DNA from: Diabrotica undecimpunctata
Taxonomy: Eukaryota; Arthropoda; Insecta; Coleoptera; Chrysomelidae
Assembly (NCBI RefSeq): GCF_040954645.1
Contig: NC_092812.1
Span: 2,914,001 to 2,978,000, forward strand
Reading direction: 5' to 3'
DNA length: 64,000 bases
Both the position numbers and the translations under genes were made by a program. Positions within the stretch are counted from its first letter, which is position 1. Each line of letters begins with the position of its first letter. Of this stretch, positions 42,878-54,799 are shown one piece after another. The notes under the pieces are model-generated. The model searched no databases, was not told where the DNA came from, and saw nothing but the letters and a program-made list of their open reading frames with translations.

Positions 42878-44368
42878 ATGTTTCCAACGGGAAATGGACC
42901 AGGATTCGACAACTACATAGTTAGCCAACAAATGCAAAATGTAAACAGCCAGCCATTACCAATCCAGTATCCATCAAACCAAATGAATTGTTACCCATAA
43001 ATGCAGATTCCAAACAACACACAGGGTCAATCACAAATCAACAATATACAGGGTTATCCACAAATCTCATCACAAACACCAGGTATGTACAATATGCAAA
43101 TAAATTAACCAACCACCAATTCTTCGACGAATATGATATTTCCGCCCAATCAAGAACAATATATAAATCAACAAAACGCGCCACACAACAGCAATATAAA
43201 TAACAGAAATAGCCAGCAATACTACAGAATGTTATCAACAAGCGATGACGAACCAGAAAGTGCAAATGTGTCAACAAAAAACTCATGGCAAGTAGTTAAA
43301 ACTACAAAACGCAGAAAAATCAGATCAAATGTAGAAACAGACAAAGAAGATGATACCATTACACTATCGAACAAATATAATACACTAACGGATACCCAAG
43401 AAAATGAAACCAATCAAAATGAAACAGCGCCAAGAAAACCTAAACCACCACCAATATTTGTTTACGGTGTAAGCGACTTCCCAGAAATGAGGAAAAAATT
43501 TACAGAAATAGCTGAAGCTGAACAATACGAAACCAGGACTATGGCAAATAATACAGTCAAAATAATTTGTAGCGATCCAGAAATATACAGAAAATTATCA
43601 AGATATATGAGAGAGAACAACATTATTCATCACACATATCAACCAAAGGAAGAAAGGGCCTATAGAGTCGTAATTAAATACCTTCACTATTCACATGCAA
43701 CAGAAGATATCAAAGAAGAACTGACAAAACTGGGTCACAAGGTAAGAAACATCATTAATGCTAAACATAGAATTACAAAAGAGCCGGTAAATATGTTCTT
43801 TGTTGACCTTGAACCATCAGACAATAACCAAGATATTTATAAAATTCAGAAATTACAACACTGCAATATACAAATTGAACCACCCATAAAAAACAAAAAT
43901 ATCATCCAATGTATGAGATGTCAATTATATGGCCATTCAAAAACATATTGCAATAGACCATATGTCTGTGTGAAATGTGAAGGGCAGCACAGTACAAACA
44001 GCTGTAAAAAGAACAAGAACACGCCAGCTACGTGTGCTTTATGTGGAGGAGATCACCCAGCTAACTATAAAGGATGCGAATATTATCGTAATTTAAATAG
44101 AAATAAAAATATAGCACAAACTACATATAATCATCACCAAAATATGTCGCAAGCACGTAACAGAAACTTTATACCCAATACAGTAAGACCAAATGTAAGC
44201 TATGCTAATGCAGCGAGTAATAGACAACCTCCTGCTGCTCCTTCAGATAACCAAGATTCAAACACTATTCTTATGAAGTTTTTAGAAGAATTCAAAGCCA
44301 TGTTTAATCAAATCTTGCAACAAAACAGCATGGTAATAAACATGCTAAGTAAACTCGTATGCAAATAA
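42878..44368 (+). pseudogene. Jockey-type LINE ORF1 (Gag-like), two nonsense codons
   Basis: RNA-binding ORF1 protein. The true start is the ATG at 42878 (MFPTGNGPGF); the frame is kept to 44368 but has TAA at 42998-43000 and 43106-43108, both explicable as CAA to TAA in a Gln/Asn-rich region. The C-terminal 411 codons (from 43133) are open: a PRE_C2HC-type domain (YRVVIKYLHYSHATEDIKEE), then three zinc knuckles CMRCQLYGHSKTYC, CVKCEGQHSTNSC and CALCGGDHPANYKGC, as in jockey-clade ORF1. ORF2 overlaps the last 10 nt. Confidence 0.9.
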
Positions 44369-47033
44369 AGTTCTTTTTACGAATAGCTGAATGGAACGCC
44401 AATGGCCTGCTGAATCATAAGGACGAGGTGATAATATTTCTACAACAAAATTTTATAGATATATTATTAATAAGTGAGACACATTTTACTGACAAATCGT
44501 ATTTTAAAATACCTCATTATCTAACGTACCATACTAACCACCCAGACAAGACAGCCCATGGAGGTACAGCAATCTTGATCAAACAATCAATTAAACATTT
44601 CATGATGGAAAGTTATATAACAGACTGTATCCAAGCTACAGTAATTAAAGTGTGCTCATTACCTTACGAAATAACAATAGCAGCAGTATATTGCCCTCCA
44701 AAGCACAATATTAAAAAAAAAACGATTTCGTATCCTTCTTTAATACTCTAGGTCCAAAATTTATCGCAGCTGGTGACTTTAATAGTAAACACACTTACTG
44801 GGGATCAAGATTAATAACAACAAAGGGGAGAAAGCTCTATAGCTTAATGCAAGAAAATAAATACTCATATTTATCAACAGGAACACCAACGTACTGGCCA
44901 ACGGACCCCAAAAAAAGACCAGACCTCTTAGATTTTTGCATCATAAAAGGAATATCTAACACCTTTATGGATATAGTTTCAAGTTATGACCTATCTTCAG
45001 ATCATTCACCAATTATTGCAACAATTAGCACATGCGTTATTAACAAACAACCTACTCCAAAACTGCATGGACCTAGAACAGATTGGAACCTTTACCGAAA
45101 AATACTAGATGAAAACATTAAACTAAATGTAAGACTAAAAAGCCCTTCAGAAATAGAAGCAGCTACAAACAACCTTATAACTTTACTTCAAAACGCTGCA
45201 AAAGAAGCGACACCGAACGATGCAGATAAAAATAAAATCGAGAAAAGAATAAATATTCCATTAGAAATTAAAAAGCTCATTGCTGAAAAAAGAAGAGCAA
45301 GAGCCAAATGGCAACAAAGTCGGAACCCAGCGGATAAAACGTTTTACAATCGCTTAACAAATAAATTAAAAACACAACTAAAAATTTCAAGAGAAGAGTC
45401 AGTCAAAAAATATGTAACACAACTTAATAGATACGACCATTCAATATAAAAACCAATCAAATCATCCTTAAAACATCAAGCAATATCCCCACCAGTAAGA
45501 AAAACCACAGACACACAGGACCAATGGGCAAGAAGCGATAAAGAAAAATCAGAATTATTTGCTAAACATTTAGCAACAGTATTCCAACCACACAACAATG
45601 AAGAAGATCAAGAAATTATTAATTATCTAAACTCAGAACAACCATCAGTAAATCCAATAAAATTAACAACACCCAAAGAACTCAAAGAAGAAATCTTAAG
45701 ACTAAATATTAAAAAGTCACCAGGAATTGACCTAATAACACCAAAAATGCTAAAAGAATTACCAAAAAAGGGTATAGTAATCCTTACATATATATTTAAC
45801 GCAATATTAAGATGTAATTATTGGCCTAACAATCTAAAAATTGCAGAAATACTATTATTTCCAAAACCAGGAAAGGATCCAAGTGAAGTCTCATCCTATC
45901 GATCTATCAGTCTGTTATCGACAATCTCCAAATTACTAGAAAAACTTTTAATAAAAAGAATAGATCCAGACTTTACAGGCGCAGATTGGATACCAAATTA
46001 TCAGTTTGGATTTCGACGAGAACACTCAACTATCCAGCAATGCCACCGAATAACCCATAAAATCAATACCGCATTAGAAGAAAAGGAATATTGCCCAATG
46101 GTATCACTAGATGTACGTCAAGCTTTTGATAGGGTTTGGCATAAAGGACTTCTTTATAAAATTAAACAAATATTACCACCATTCTTTCGAATACTTACAT
46201 TGTACTTGGAAAACCGACAGTTTAGAACAAAAGTAAATGGAGAAATATCCAAAACGCATCCCATTAAGGCGGGAATTCCACAGGGAAGCGTCCTGGGACC
46301 TTTATTATATATATTATATACGTCTGATCTACCAACATCACATAACGTAACAATTGGCACATTTGCAGATGACACAGTAGCACTTACAAGTCACAAAAAC
46401 ATTAACATAGCTACACAACAACTCCAAGACTATTTGTATGAGCTTGAAAACTGGCTAAAACAATGGAAAATAAAAATAAATGAAAACAAGTCAACCCACG
46501 TAACTTTTACTTTACGACGAGAAACACCACCACCAATATATATCAACAATGAGGAAATACCCAGGACTAAAACAACCAAATATCTAGGGCTACACCTAGA
46601 CCAAACCCTGTGTTGGAAAGAACACATCAGCAAAAAAAGAAAACAAATACAACTAAGACAAAAAGAAATCAATTGGTTAATTGGAAAAAACTCCAAGCTG
46701 TCAATAAATAATAAAATTCTAATTTATAAAACAGTTATCAAACCAATATGGACATATGGCATAGAGCTATGGGGCTGTAGTAGTAAATCTAATATTGCTA
46801 TTATGGAAAGATGCCAATCAAAAATCTTAAGAGCAATTGTTGATGCACCCTGGTACGTAACCAACCAAAGAATCTATGAGGATCTCAATATCTCAACAGT
46901 GAAAGAAGTATACCAGCAAAAGAAATTACAATACATTCAAAAAGTGAACACACACTCCAATCCAATAATCTCCGCAATACCTCAACATCGAGTTATCAGA
47001 AGACTAAAGCGACGTTGGCCAACAGACCAGTAA
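44359..47033 (+). pseudogene. Jockey-type LINE ORF2 (endonuclease-RT), two lesions
   Basis: Makes the target nick and reverse-transcribes the RNA. The endonuclease starts AEWNANGLLNHKDEV with ISETHF; a one-base loss in an A-run near 44712-44722 shifts the frame, after which AAGDFNSKHTYWGS and SSDHSPIIA complete the domain. A TAA at 45447-45449 precedes the RT. RT: KSPGIDLITPKML, PGKDPSEVSSYRSISLL, FGFRREHST, SLDVRQAFDRVWHKGLL, AGIPQGSVLGPLLY and TFADDTVALTSH with catalytic FADD. The C-terminus shows GIELWGCSSKSN. There is no RNase H, as expected for jockey. Two simple changes account for the loss. Confidence 0.92.
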
Positions 47034-47161
47034 CATGGACCCGTGATTCTCTCACTGGAGGGGACCACATCACGCCAGAACCAAGGGACAGGACCTAAAC
47101 TCATCACATTAACTTATAGAATACATTGTTTTATTCTGATTGTTAATTTATTAGTTATAAT

Positions 47162-47188
<27 letters not shown>

Positions 47189-47193
<5 letters not shown>

Positions 47194-48588
47194 TCATAAT
47201 AATGAAATCTACCATCTATTTAACAAATCAAGTCTATTGAATAAAATGGATATATCAGTAAGCTGTTTTAGAAAAAGTTAATATATCATCAATGTAATGA
47301 ATTACAAAATGTTCATATTGATCCAAAATATCATGAAGACATCTACATAGAGCACTGCAAGATGATTGAAGTCCAAATGGTACTACTTTGAATTGATATA
47401 CTGCTCCATCTATCTGAAATCCTGTATACTGTCTACTTTTTCTTTCTAGAGGTATTAACCAAAAACTATGCTGTAAATCGATTTTAGTGAAAAAGGACAT
47501 TCCTGTAATTCTTCCTAGTATTCCATCTATACTCATTGGTGCTTCAAATTGCTTTTCAGTAATCTTGTTAATATTCCTTGCATCCAAACATAATCTGATT
47601 TCATCTGATCTTTTATGTACTACTACTAAAGGTTTTATGAAACGTGTAACTGCCTTCTCAATGATTCCATCTTCTAACATATTATTAATCGTTCTGTTTA
47701 CTTCTTCTCTGTATTTATATGGTATTGGGTATGATTTTGTTTTAAAATCTTTTTCTTCTTTAATTTTTATACTATGGATATAATTTTGTGCAATTCTATT
47801 TTCTTTATTGACAAGTCCCTTGTGTTGCTGCAATATGGAAACGACTATTGATTTATATTCTTCAGGGCATTTTAAAACTTTCATCATATCTTCTTCTTTA
47901 CAAATAACATTATTCTTCATTATGTACTTATTATTCCTTGCTTCCAATTTTACGCACTCCACCTCGTAGGCATCCATCTGCTTAAAATTTCCATTCCTTA
48001 AATATTCACTACAATTATTCTTTACATTCTTTTGGGACATTTCCCTATCATTAAAATACATTTCTTCTTCATAAATGTCATTATTTTCTTTTAATAATAT
48101 CCTATCAACTCTTATTCCTTCTTCCACCTCATCTTTCTGCATAAATTTAATTATTTGCCCTTCCAAAGTTACCATTTTTTCTTCAAAATCTATCTTTACT
48201 TTCTTCTTTTCCAATTCATCATTTCCCATTAATATATCAACACATAAATCCTTGACAATAAATCCTTGCATATTAATTTCTTTATTAAGAATATTAATTT
48301 TAAAATTGGCTAGTTTATCAATTTCACCCAACTTCTTATTATTTGCACCAATAATTTTAATTTTTGGAATCTTTATTATATCTGATAGTTTTAATGTATT
48401 AAAAATAAAATTCTCCGAGACTAAAGTACTTTCTGAACCAGTATCTATCATAACTTTAATCATTTTATTTTTGGCCAAAGCATTTATATAAATTAAATTA
48501 ATAGAGTCAATAATTTTATCTTCATCTAAAGAAATAAATTCAGAAGGTTTTTGATAATAGCAATGGCCTAACTTGTAATTCAGAAAGT
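47189..48588 (-). pseudogene. Pol fragment of LTR element 2 (protease and part of RT)
   Basis: The frame is open from upstream of the gag stop (VNFLNYKLGHCYY) and lies in the -1 frame relative to gag, suggesting frameshift expression. Protease: VMIDTGSESTLVSENF, with DILMGNDEL as the flap-end block. RT: SYPIPYKYREEVNRTINNML, EIRLCLDARNINKITEKQ, FFTKIDLQHSFWLIPL, VVPFGLQSSCSAL and VIHYIDDILTFSK (catalytic YIDD). After SKTAY a stop occurs at 47255-47257, and only about 60 further bases remain before the LINE. RNase H and integrase are gone, so the element could not integrate by itself. Confidence 0.88.
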
Positions 48589-50241
48589 TTACTGAACAAA
48601 AATTTGATTATTAGAATTGTCAGATTGTATCTGACCACTTGGATCTGATGTCCTATGTCTTTCCCTACTATGACTTCTACTCACATTTTCTGGCCTTGTA
48701 CTATTTCGTTCCCTGTCTTCGCAGCTTCTATTCCTTCGAACACAATTTACCTGTCTGTTATAGTTAGGTCGCTCTGTATTTCTTCTATTGTTAAAATCTT
48801 GTCTATTATTATTAGTACTGTTATTAAAATGTTGTCTATTATAACTAGTATTATTATTAAAATTCTGTCTATTTTGATTATTGTTATTATTATTAAAATT
48901 TTGTAAACTATCACCATACCTAGTATTATTGTTATATGATTGTCTATATTGTTGATTATCATTTTTATTATATTGAAAGTTATTATTGTTTTTTCTGTTG
49001 TTGTTATTATTACTTGTCATATTACCTCTTTGTATTCTTTGAATAAAATTAATAAAACTATCTATTGTTTGAATATTTTGTACAGTTACTGTTTGCACAA
49101 CATCAGCATCAAAATGTCTAGATACATTTAAGACTGTTTTATCCTCTCTAAGTGGTGGTTCTAAATATTTTGCAACTGTTATCAGTGTCAATGCATAATC
49201 TACCATATTTGATTTTAAATTGTGATTATACTTTCCAAAATATAGAATTTCTCTAAACTTGGCTTGCTCTAGTTCACCCCAATAATAATTTAAAAATTTA
49301 TTTTCAAATGTTTGAAAATTATCTAAATCATTTTCAATACTAGCAAACCAAGTTGCTGCATTGTCATTTAATGTCATTCTAATATAATCTTTAATATCAT
49401 TAATATTATTCACGAATCTTAATTTATGTTTTAAACTATTTATGTATACTCTAGGATGCAAATTTTTTATATTACCAGTGAATTTAATCCCAGTCTCATT
49501 TGTTAAATTTAAGTAAGGTCTCCCTATGTCTCTCATTTGTGAAATATCATCTATTCTCTGTTCCACATTTCTTATTTGATTACTATTTATTTGGATATTT
49601 TGTTGTATATCGTCTAATTTTTCTTCTGCGTTTCTCCTGTCTTCGTTAATTTTTACTTCTAAGTTACATTTCTGCAACTCTATTTTCTGTTCTATATCTA
49701 TCTTATTATCTTGAATAATCCTCTTTACTTCTGTCCTCTCATTGTCTATCCTTTTCTTGTAGTCATTCCGTATACTTTTTATTTCATTTGCTACTTTTTT
49801 CTCTGCAGCTTCAAGTTTTTTATCCATTTGTTTTTCCATTTGTTTTACAATTTTATTATTATTATCTTCTATTTTCTTTTCTAATTTTCTATAATTCTCT
49901 TCCAATTTCTGTTCCAATTTTTTCATGTCTTCTTTGACTTCTTGTGAATTCTGTTCCATTTTTTGTTCTATTTTTTTCATGTCTTCTTTGACTTCTTTTG
50001 AATTCTCTTCCAATTTTTTTATGTCTTCTTTGATTTCTTTTGAATTCTCTTCCATTGTCTTATTCATCTGAATCATTAATGACATCAAAGCTGCCATATT
50101 GACATTTTCCTCTCTTTCTGGATTCATTTCTGCAGTATCTTGTGAAACTTGAACTAAACTCTCCTCTTGTATAGGTTGTGTTTCTACTTCCACATCTTCT
50201 TCATTCTTTTTGCTTCTTGTACCTTTCTTTCCTTGAGACAT
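48589..50241 (-). CDS. Gag of LTR element 2, intact
   Basis: A 550-residue open frame from the ATG at 50241 (MSQGKKGTRSKK). Residues 45-235 form a long coiled coil that includes near-tandem 14-residue units (EENSKEVKEDMKKLEQ-type). The capsid-like part follows (KFTGNIKNLHPRVYINSLKH, AATWFASIENDLDNF, FLNYYWGELEQAKF, FIQRIQRG). The C-terminus is an Asn/Arg/Gln-rich low-complexity tail (about 410-545) with NNNN runs and an RHRTSDPSG end; no CCHC zinc knuckle is present. It structures the particle and binds RNA in this class. The same family is represented by the broken gag at 1-333/3093-3732. Confidence 0.88.
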   Translation of the reverse strand: MSQGKKGTRSKKNEEDVEVETQPIQEESLVQVSQDTAEMNPEREENVNMAALMSLMIQMNKTMEENSKEIKEDIKKLEENSKEVKEDMKKIEQKMEQNSQEVKEDMKKLEQKLEENYRKLEKKIEDNNNKIVKQMEKQMDKKLEAAEKKVANEIKSIRNDYKKRIDNERTEVKRIIQDNKIDIEQKIELQKCNLEVKINEDRRNAEEKLDDIQQNIQINSNQIRNVEQRIDDISQMRDIGRPYLNLTNETGIKFTGNIKNLHPRVYINSLKHKLRFVNNINDIKDYIRMTLNDNAATWFASIENDLDNFQTFENKFLNYYWGELEQAKFREILYFGKYNHNLKSNMVDYALTLITVAKYLEPPLREDKTVLNVSRHFDADVVQTVTVQNIQTIDSFINFIQRIQRGNMTSNNNNNRKNNNNFQYNKNDNQQYRQSYNNNTRYGDSLQNFNNNNNNQNRQNFNNNTSYNRQHFNNSTNNNRQDFNNRRNTERPNYNRQVNCVRRNRSCEDRERNSTRPENVSRSHSRERHRTSDPSGQIQSDNSNNQIFVQ

Positions 50242-50359
50242 TTTGAGACTTTACTTGTTCAAATATAATTAAAAATAAAATCTATAATTTTTTTTTTATG
50301 AAAATTAATTTAATTATATGAGAGCACTTATCTTCCCAAACTAATTCTTTTAAATAGAG

Positions 50360-50378
50360 AGCCCCGCGGTGGGCGCCA
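50360..50378 (-). promoter_or_regulatory. Primer-binding site of LTR element 2 (tRNA-Lys type)
   Basis: TGGCGCCCACCGCGGGGCTC on the minus strand, three bases from the LTR, complementary to the tRNA-Lys(CUU) 3' end with two mismatches. Same position and spacing as in element 1. Confidence 0.8.
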
Positions 50379-50381
50379 AAT

Positions 50382-51742
50382 TGTTATGATGTATTGTTTG
50401 TTTGAATGATGAGCAATGAGTATTTTTAATAATATAGGGTTTTTATCCCGGTTCTCAAAGAACTAGTTTGTAAGTACTTTTTTAAATTATCTTTATTATA
50501 ACTATTATGAAACACACATATATATCTAACCTAGCCAATGTAAATTTAAAATAAACTATCTTTAAATTGATATTCTTATAAAACTAATTAAATTCTATAG
50601 ACAATGTAAAATTTAAACAAACTATCTTCAAAATTGAAATTGTTATGACACTAACTAAATTATATTAACAAAATTTTGTACCTTTCTTTCACTGAATGCC
50701 TAAATGAACTGTTTTGCACTATATAGATTCTAATCACCACTGAATGTCTTCGTACTTCGGTTATCCTTGTTTTTGTGAAATTACTTTTTCCAATTATCAG
50801 CTTCTAGCAATTTAAGATATATTTTTCTTCACCAGCATTTATAAACCACCAAGCAAACCAGCAAACAGCATTTATATTTATTCTTCTTTTCAATATACCA
50901 ATATCCAATTATTATAAGTTGATTTATACTAATCTCCAATCATAATATAATTTTAATTCCTTCCAATATCCATCCAATATTCTTCTAATATACTTTTATA
51001 ATCTTCAATAATTATTTGTGTATAATTATAAATGTGCATTAAAATATATGCATAATTTTTAATCTTCATTTAACTCACTATATTAAACAATTGGACTATT
51101 TGTAACTGATTGACTGACTCCAACTAACTTTCATATTTCTTACTAAACTTTCTGACTGACTGACTGACTGTCTGAATCCAAATCACCGGGTATTTATATC
51201 TTTTTGGATGTTCCAGAACCATCTGGTAAGAAATCATGTTCCATTTGTTCTATTAAATACATGTCTGAATTTTCTGGAACAAACCATTTCGCAAACAAGG
51301 CCATCTCCGGTGATCTAGAGAATTCCATACTTTTCTATTAATAATTTTGTTGACATTTAGGCTTTTCAGATCAGAATAAACACTTAAATCAGTAAATATA
51401 TATAAATTAAACATTTTAAACTAACATTATTATTATAACCCCACTTTATATTCCTAATTATTTAAAATGTCACTTGGAGAGTAAGTATATCTGTCTGTCA
51501 CTCACATATGTATAGTTGTTTGCCTAGTCACATGGCTCACTTAAATATATCTACCACATTATAATTACTAAAATACAACTTTTTACAATTATTATATGCT
51601 AATTTCTTAAAAATGCCCTCACATAAATAATTTTTATTAAATTCTCTAGTATATAACTTCTTAAAATAACCAAATACTTTTCTATATCTAATATTATCTA
51701 GTATATAATTTATAAATTATTTTCTTTAAACCCTAATCGTAT

Positions 51743-51744
<2 letters not shown>
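50382..51744 (-). repeat. 5' LTR of element 2
   Basis: 1,363 bp, partner of 40916-42285. It ends CGTATCA against an (AT)n run. Confidence 0.93.

Positions 51745-51810
<66 letters not shown>
51745..51810. repeat. (AT)n microsatellite, right side of LTR element 2
   Basis: About 33 AT units directly after the LTR. Confidence 0.95.
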
Positions 51811-51813
<3 letters not shown>

Positions 51814-52345
51814 CTATAGGTTACAAAACTAACTACTTTGAACTAGCAGCTAAAAGTGGTCTGCGTTGTCTAGGATGCTAATTTATAACCTGCTATAAAT
51901 GCAGAGTTGCTGTTCCCAGGGCTGTTGACTAACGGTCGGTCCAAGGGTCTTCTGCAAGTCACAATATTTTTAATATTGTAGTTCGTTTCTAAAATAGATA
52001 ATCAATAGTCTACTATAGCCAAAAATTTAACGGTTACTCATAAAATGCTTATTTTTTGCATTATAGAGATTTTTATAGAAAACGCTCATTTCCATCAAAG
52101 TAGCCATTGAATTTAATTGTATAATGTCAGTTTGACATTTTTATCAAGTAAACTCTTATTCCAAAGAAACAAGAATTAATATGATTTGTGTTTTTGATCA
52201 GTTTCACAAAAACTGCTTGTTGGCGGCTAGAGTTAATGGCCAAAAATTCCCAAATCGAGAGAAGCCTGATATACATACGTTTGAACAATTACTGCAACAG
52301 TTATAAGATACCGAAGGTATTATAAATATAAAAACATTGTCCAAG
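51811..52345 (+). pseudogene. Mostly unassigned; short transposase-HTH-like fragment
   Basis: Non-coding up to 52180. At about 52196-52300 the + strand reads NCLLAARVNGQKFPNREKPD followed by HTFEQLLQQL. This resembles the N-terminal HTH found in several insect transposon proteins (R-Y-P-x-R-x-x-P-x-x-x-T-F-x-x-L). It ends at TAA; no downstream catalytic domain follows. Confidence 0.4.
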
Positions 52346-52497
52346 CTCCACCAGTTACAGATGATTCTTCTTCTTCGCGTGCCATATCAGAATTATCCGA
52401 CGTTGGCGACCACCATTGCGAAGGCTTCTCGATCTTCTGCAATATGGAATAATTATCCTGCATTTGATATCTGTGTCCATTAACAAATGTTTTTTAA

Positions 52498-54780
52498 CTA
52501 AGAAACTTGTTTTCTTCCTACACCTCGACGGCTCTCTCTTTTGCCTTCAAGGATCAATGGTAATATTTTATATCGACTCCCCCTTACTATATGTCCCAGA
52601 TAAGACATTTTTCGATCTTTAACAGTTTTTAGCAGTTCTCTATCTTTGTTGACGCTCATTAGTACTTCTTCGTTAGTTTTTCTTGTTGTCCAAGGTATCT
52701 TTAGCATTCGTCTATAAGCTTACATTTCCAATGCTTTAATTTTGTTCATGATCGATACTTTTAACATCCACACTTCTGCACTATACAAAAGTACGGAATA
52801 AACATAGCACTTAACCATTCTTTGTCTTAGTTCTAAACTGAGACGATTATTGCAAAAAAATGACTTCATTTTTGTGAAAGTAGTTTTAGTTATTGCTATT
52901 TTACTTTTTATTTCTATGTCTGGATCTAGTTGCTCTGTTATCACAGTTCTCAAATATGTCATTTTGTGAACTTTCTCAACTTGGACTCCGTTTAATCGAA
53001 GCTTTGCATCGGGATGTGGGTGACGACTAAACACTAAAAATTTGGTTTTGTTTGAGTTTATTTTAATGCCCATTTCCTCTCCTACCTCGTGAATATGATC
53101 AAGCAGAATTTGGAGACCTTCAATAATATCTGACAGAATTACTGTATCGTTTGCATATCTAATTACATTAAGTAGTTCCCGGTTGATTTTTATTCCATAT
53201 GGTTGTCTCTCAAGTTTCTTTTTAAATATCTAGTCCGAGTAAACATTGAAAAATTTTGGCGACAAAATGCAATCTTGTCTGACTCCTCGTTGTATGGAGA
53301 TTTAATCGGTGTAGTTATCTCCAATTTTTACGATACCTGTTTGATTCCAGTGCAAATTTTTAATGACACGAATATCCTTGTCACCTATTCCGATATTTTT
53401 CAGTATTTTCATTAATTTTACATGCTGTACTTTATCGAATGCCTTTTTGAAGTCCACGAAACATGCAAATACATATTTTCTTAGATCACGGCATTTTTTT
53501 GAGATTTGAGACTGCTTTGAGATCTTCTTCGCATTTTCGTCTAATTATGTTGTGAAGTATTCTTAGGAAAATTTTAAGGGTGTGGCTCATTAGGCTAATT
53601 AATCGATATTCTGAGCATTTTCTCGCATTGTGTTTTTTAGGTATTGCGACAAAGATGGATTTCAGCCAATCTGTGGGAATCACTTCGGTGTAATATATTG
53701 AATTGAAAAGTCTTACTACTACTTTTATGTTATCATCCTCTATTAGTTTTAGCAACTCAGTTGGTGTATCATCTGGACCACAAGCTTTTCTAATTTTAGC
53801 ATTATTTATAGCGTGTTCTACCTCGCATTTCATAATTTCTGGGCCGTCAGTACAGTTTTGGTAGAATTCGGCAATAATGTTCGTGTTATCTTCAAACAAC
53901 TCTGATATATACAGCTGCCATTCTTTTCTTATTTCGTGCTCATTTACAATTATTTTGTTATTATTGTCAACAAGTACAAAGGAAACTCGTTTTTTAAATA
54001 TGTTACTCATTTCTTTTAGTTTTTTGTGCATATTAAATAAGTCGTGTTTAGATATTACATCCTCCATTGCGTCGCACCTTTCTCTCATCCATTTTTCTTT
54101 GACTAATTTGATCTCGTTTTTTATTCTTCTCTGCAGGTATCTATATTCTGTTTCATTAGATTTTATCAGTCGAAGTTGTTCCATTAATATCAAGACGATT
54201 TTCTTGATTAAGTTTTTTCTATAATCATTGTTTGTAGAGATTTCATTAACTTGGTTTTTAAATTCACTCCATAGTTCTACTGGATCTTCTAGTTGTTCTC
54301 CAATGTTTTTTATTTTATTGTTAAATTCTTTTTTAATGTTAAGTTTTATGTTTATATCGTCAAAGTTAAGTACATTGGTTTTTAGTTTCTGTCGCTGAAT
54401 TCGCTAATAAAACCTTAGTTTAATATCTGCTACAAGTGGTTGATGATCAGATCCAATATCTGCCCCAGGAAATATAGTGACTTTTTTGACGGCATTTCGG
54501 AAACGCTCATTTACAAGTATATAGTCTATTTGATTTCTTGACGACTCAGGGCTATTGCCATCATCAAATGGGGTTTTCCAAGTGTATAGTCGTCGCTTGG
54601 GTAGTTTATACCAGGTATTTGCAAGCGGGTCTTCTGTGCCGTTACCGGAATAATATAATACACTTCCGTCCTTTTTACATTATCCTGACTCTGGCCATCT
54701 CATTTCGCTGATTCCCAGTATGTCTATTTTCATTCTTTTCATTTCTTGAATTGCATTGTCAAGTTTTCCAGCCTTCTTCT
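52498..54780 (-). pseudogene. RTE-type endonuclease-RT polyprotein 1
   Basis: Endonuclease pieces MKRMKIDILGISEMRW, DGSVLYYSGNG, then after a deletion SSRNQIDYILVNERF and GADIGSDHQPLVADI. RT: KEKWMRERCDAMEDVI linker, ACGPDDTPTELLKLI, SEYRLISLMSHTLKI, VDFKKAFDKVQHVKL and GVRQDCILSPKFF. At the active site YAND (53156-53145) replaces the usual YADD, a loss of one catalytic Asp. NSNKTKFLVFSRHP, YSAEVWMLK and LGHIVRGSRYKILPLILEGK follow. Stops at 52720-52722 and elsewhere, and several frameshifts, break the gene. Confidence 0.75.
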
Positions 54781-54799
54781 TCTTCACGAGATTTTTGCA

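Larger units (their letters stand above)
42693..47188 (+). mobile_element. Full-length jockey-type LINE
   Basis: The 5' end GTTCACATCGATACTCC and a poly-A tail (47162-47188) are bordered by a 10-bp target duplication TTGATTCATA (42683-42692, 47189-47198). Two overlapping ORFs encode a zinc-knuckle protein and an endonuclease/RT without RNase H. It is inserted antisense to pol of LTR element 2. Few mutations, but enough to break both ORFs. Confidence 0.93.

Noticed and set aside
43133..44368. ORF1 of the jockey-type LINE starting at 43133
   Set aside because: The same frame extends upstream to an ATG at 42878 through two simple nonsense changes, so 43133 is not the true start.
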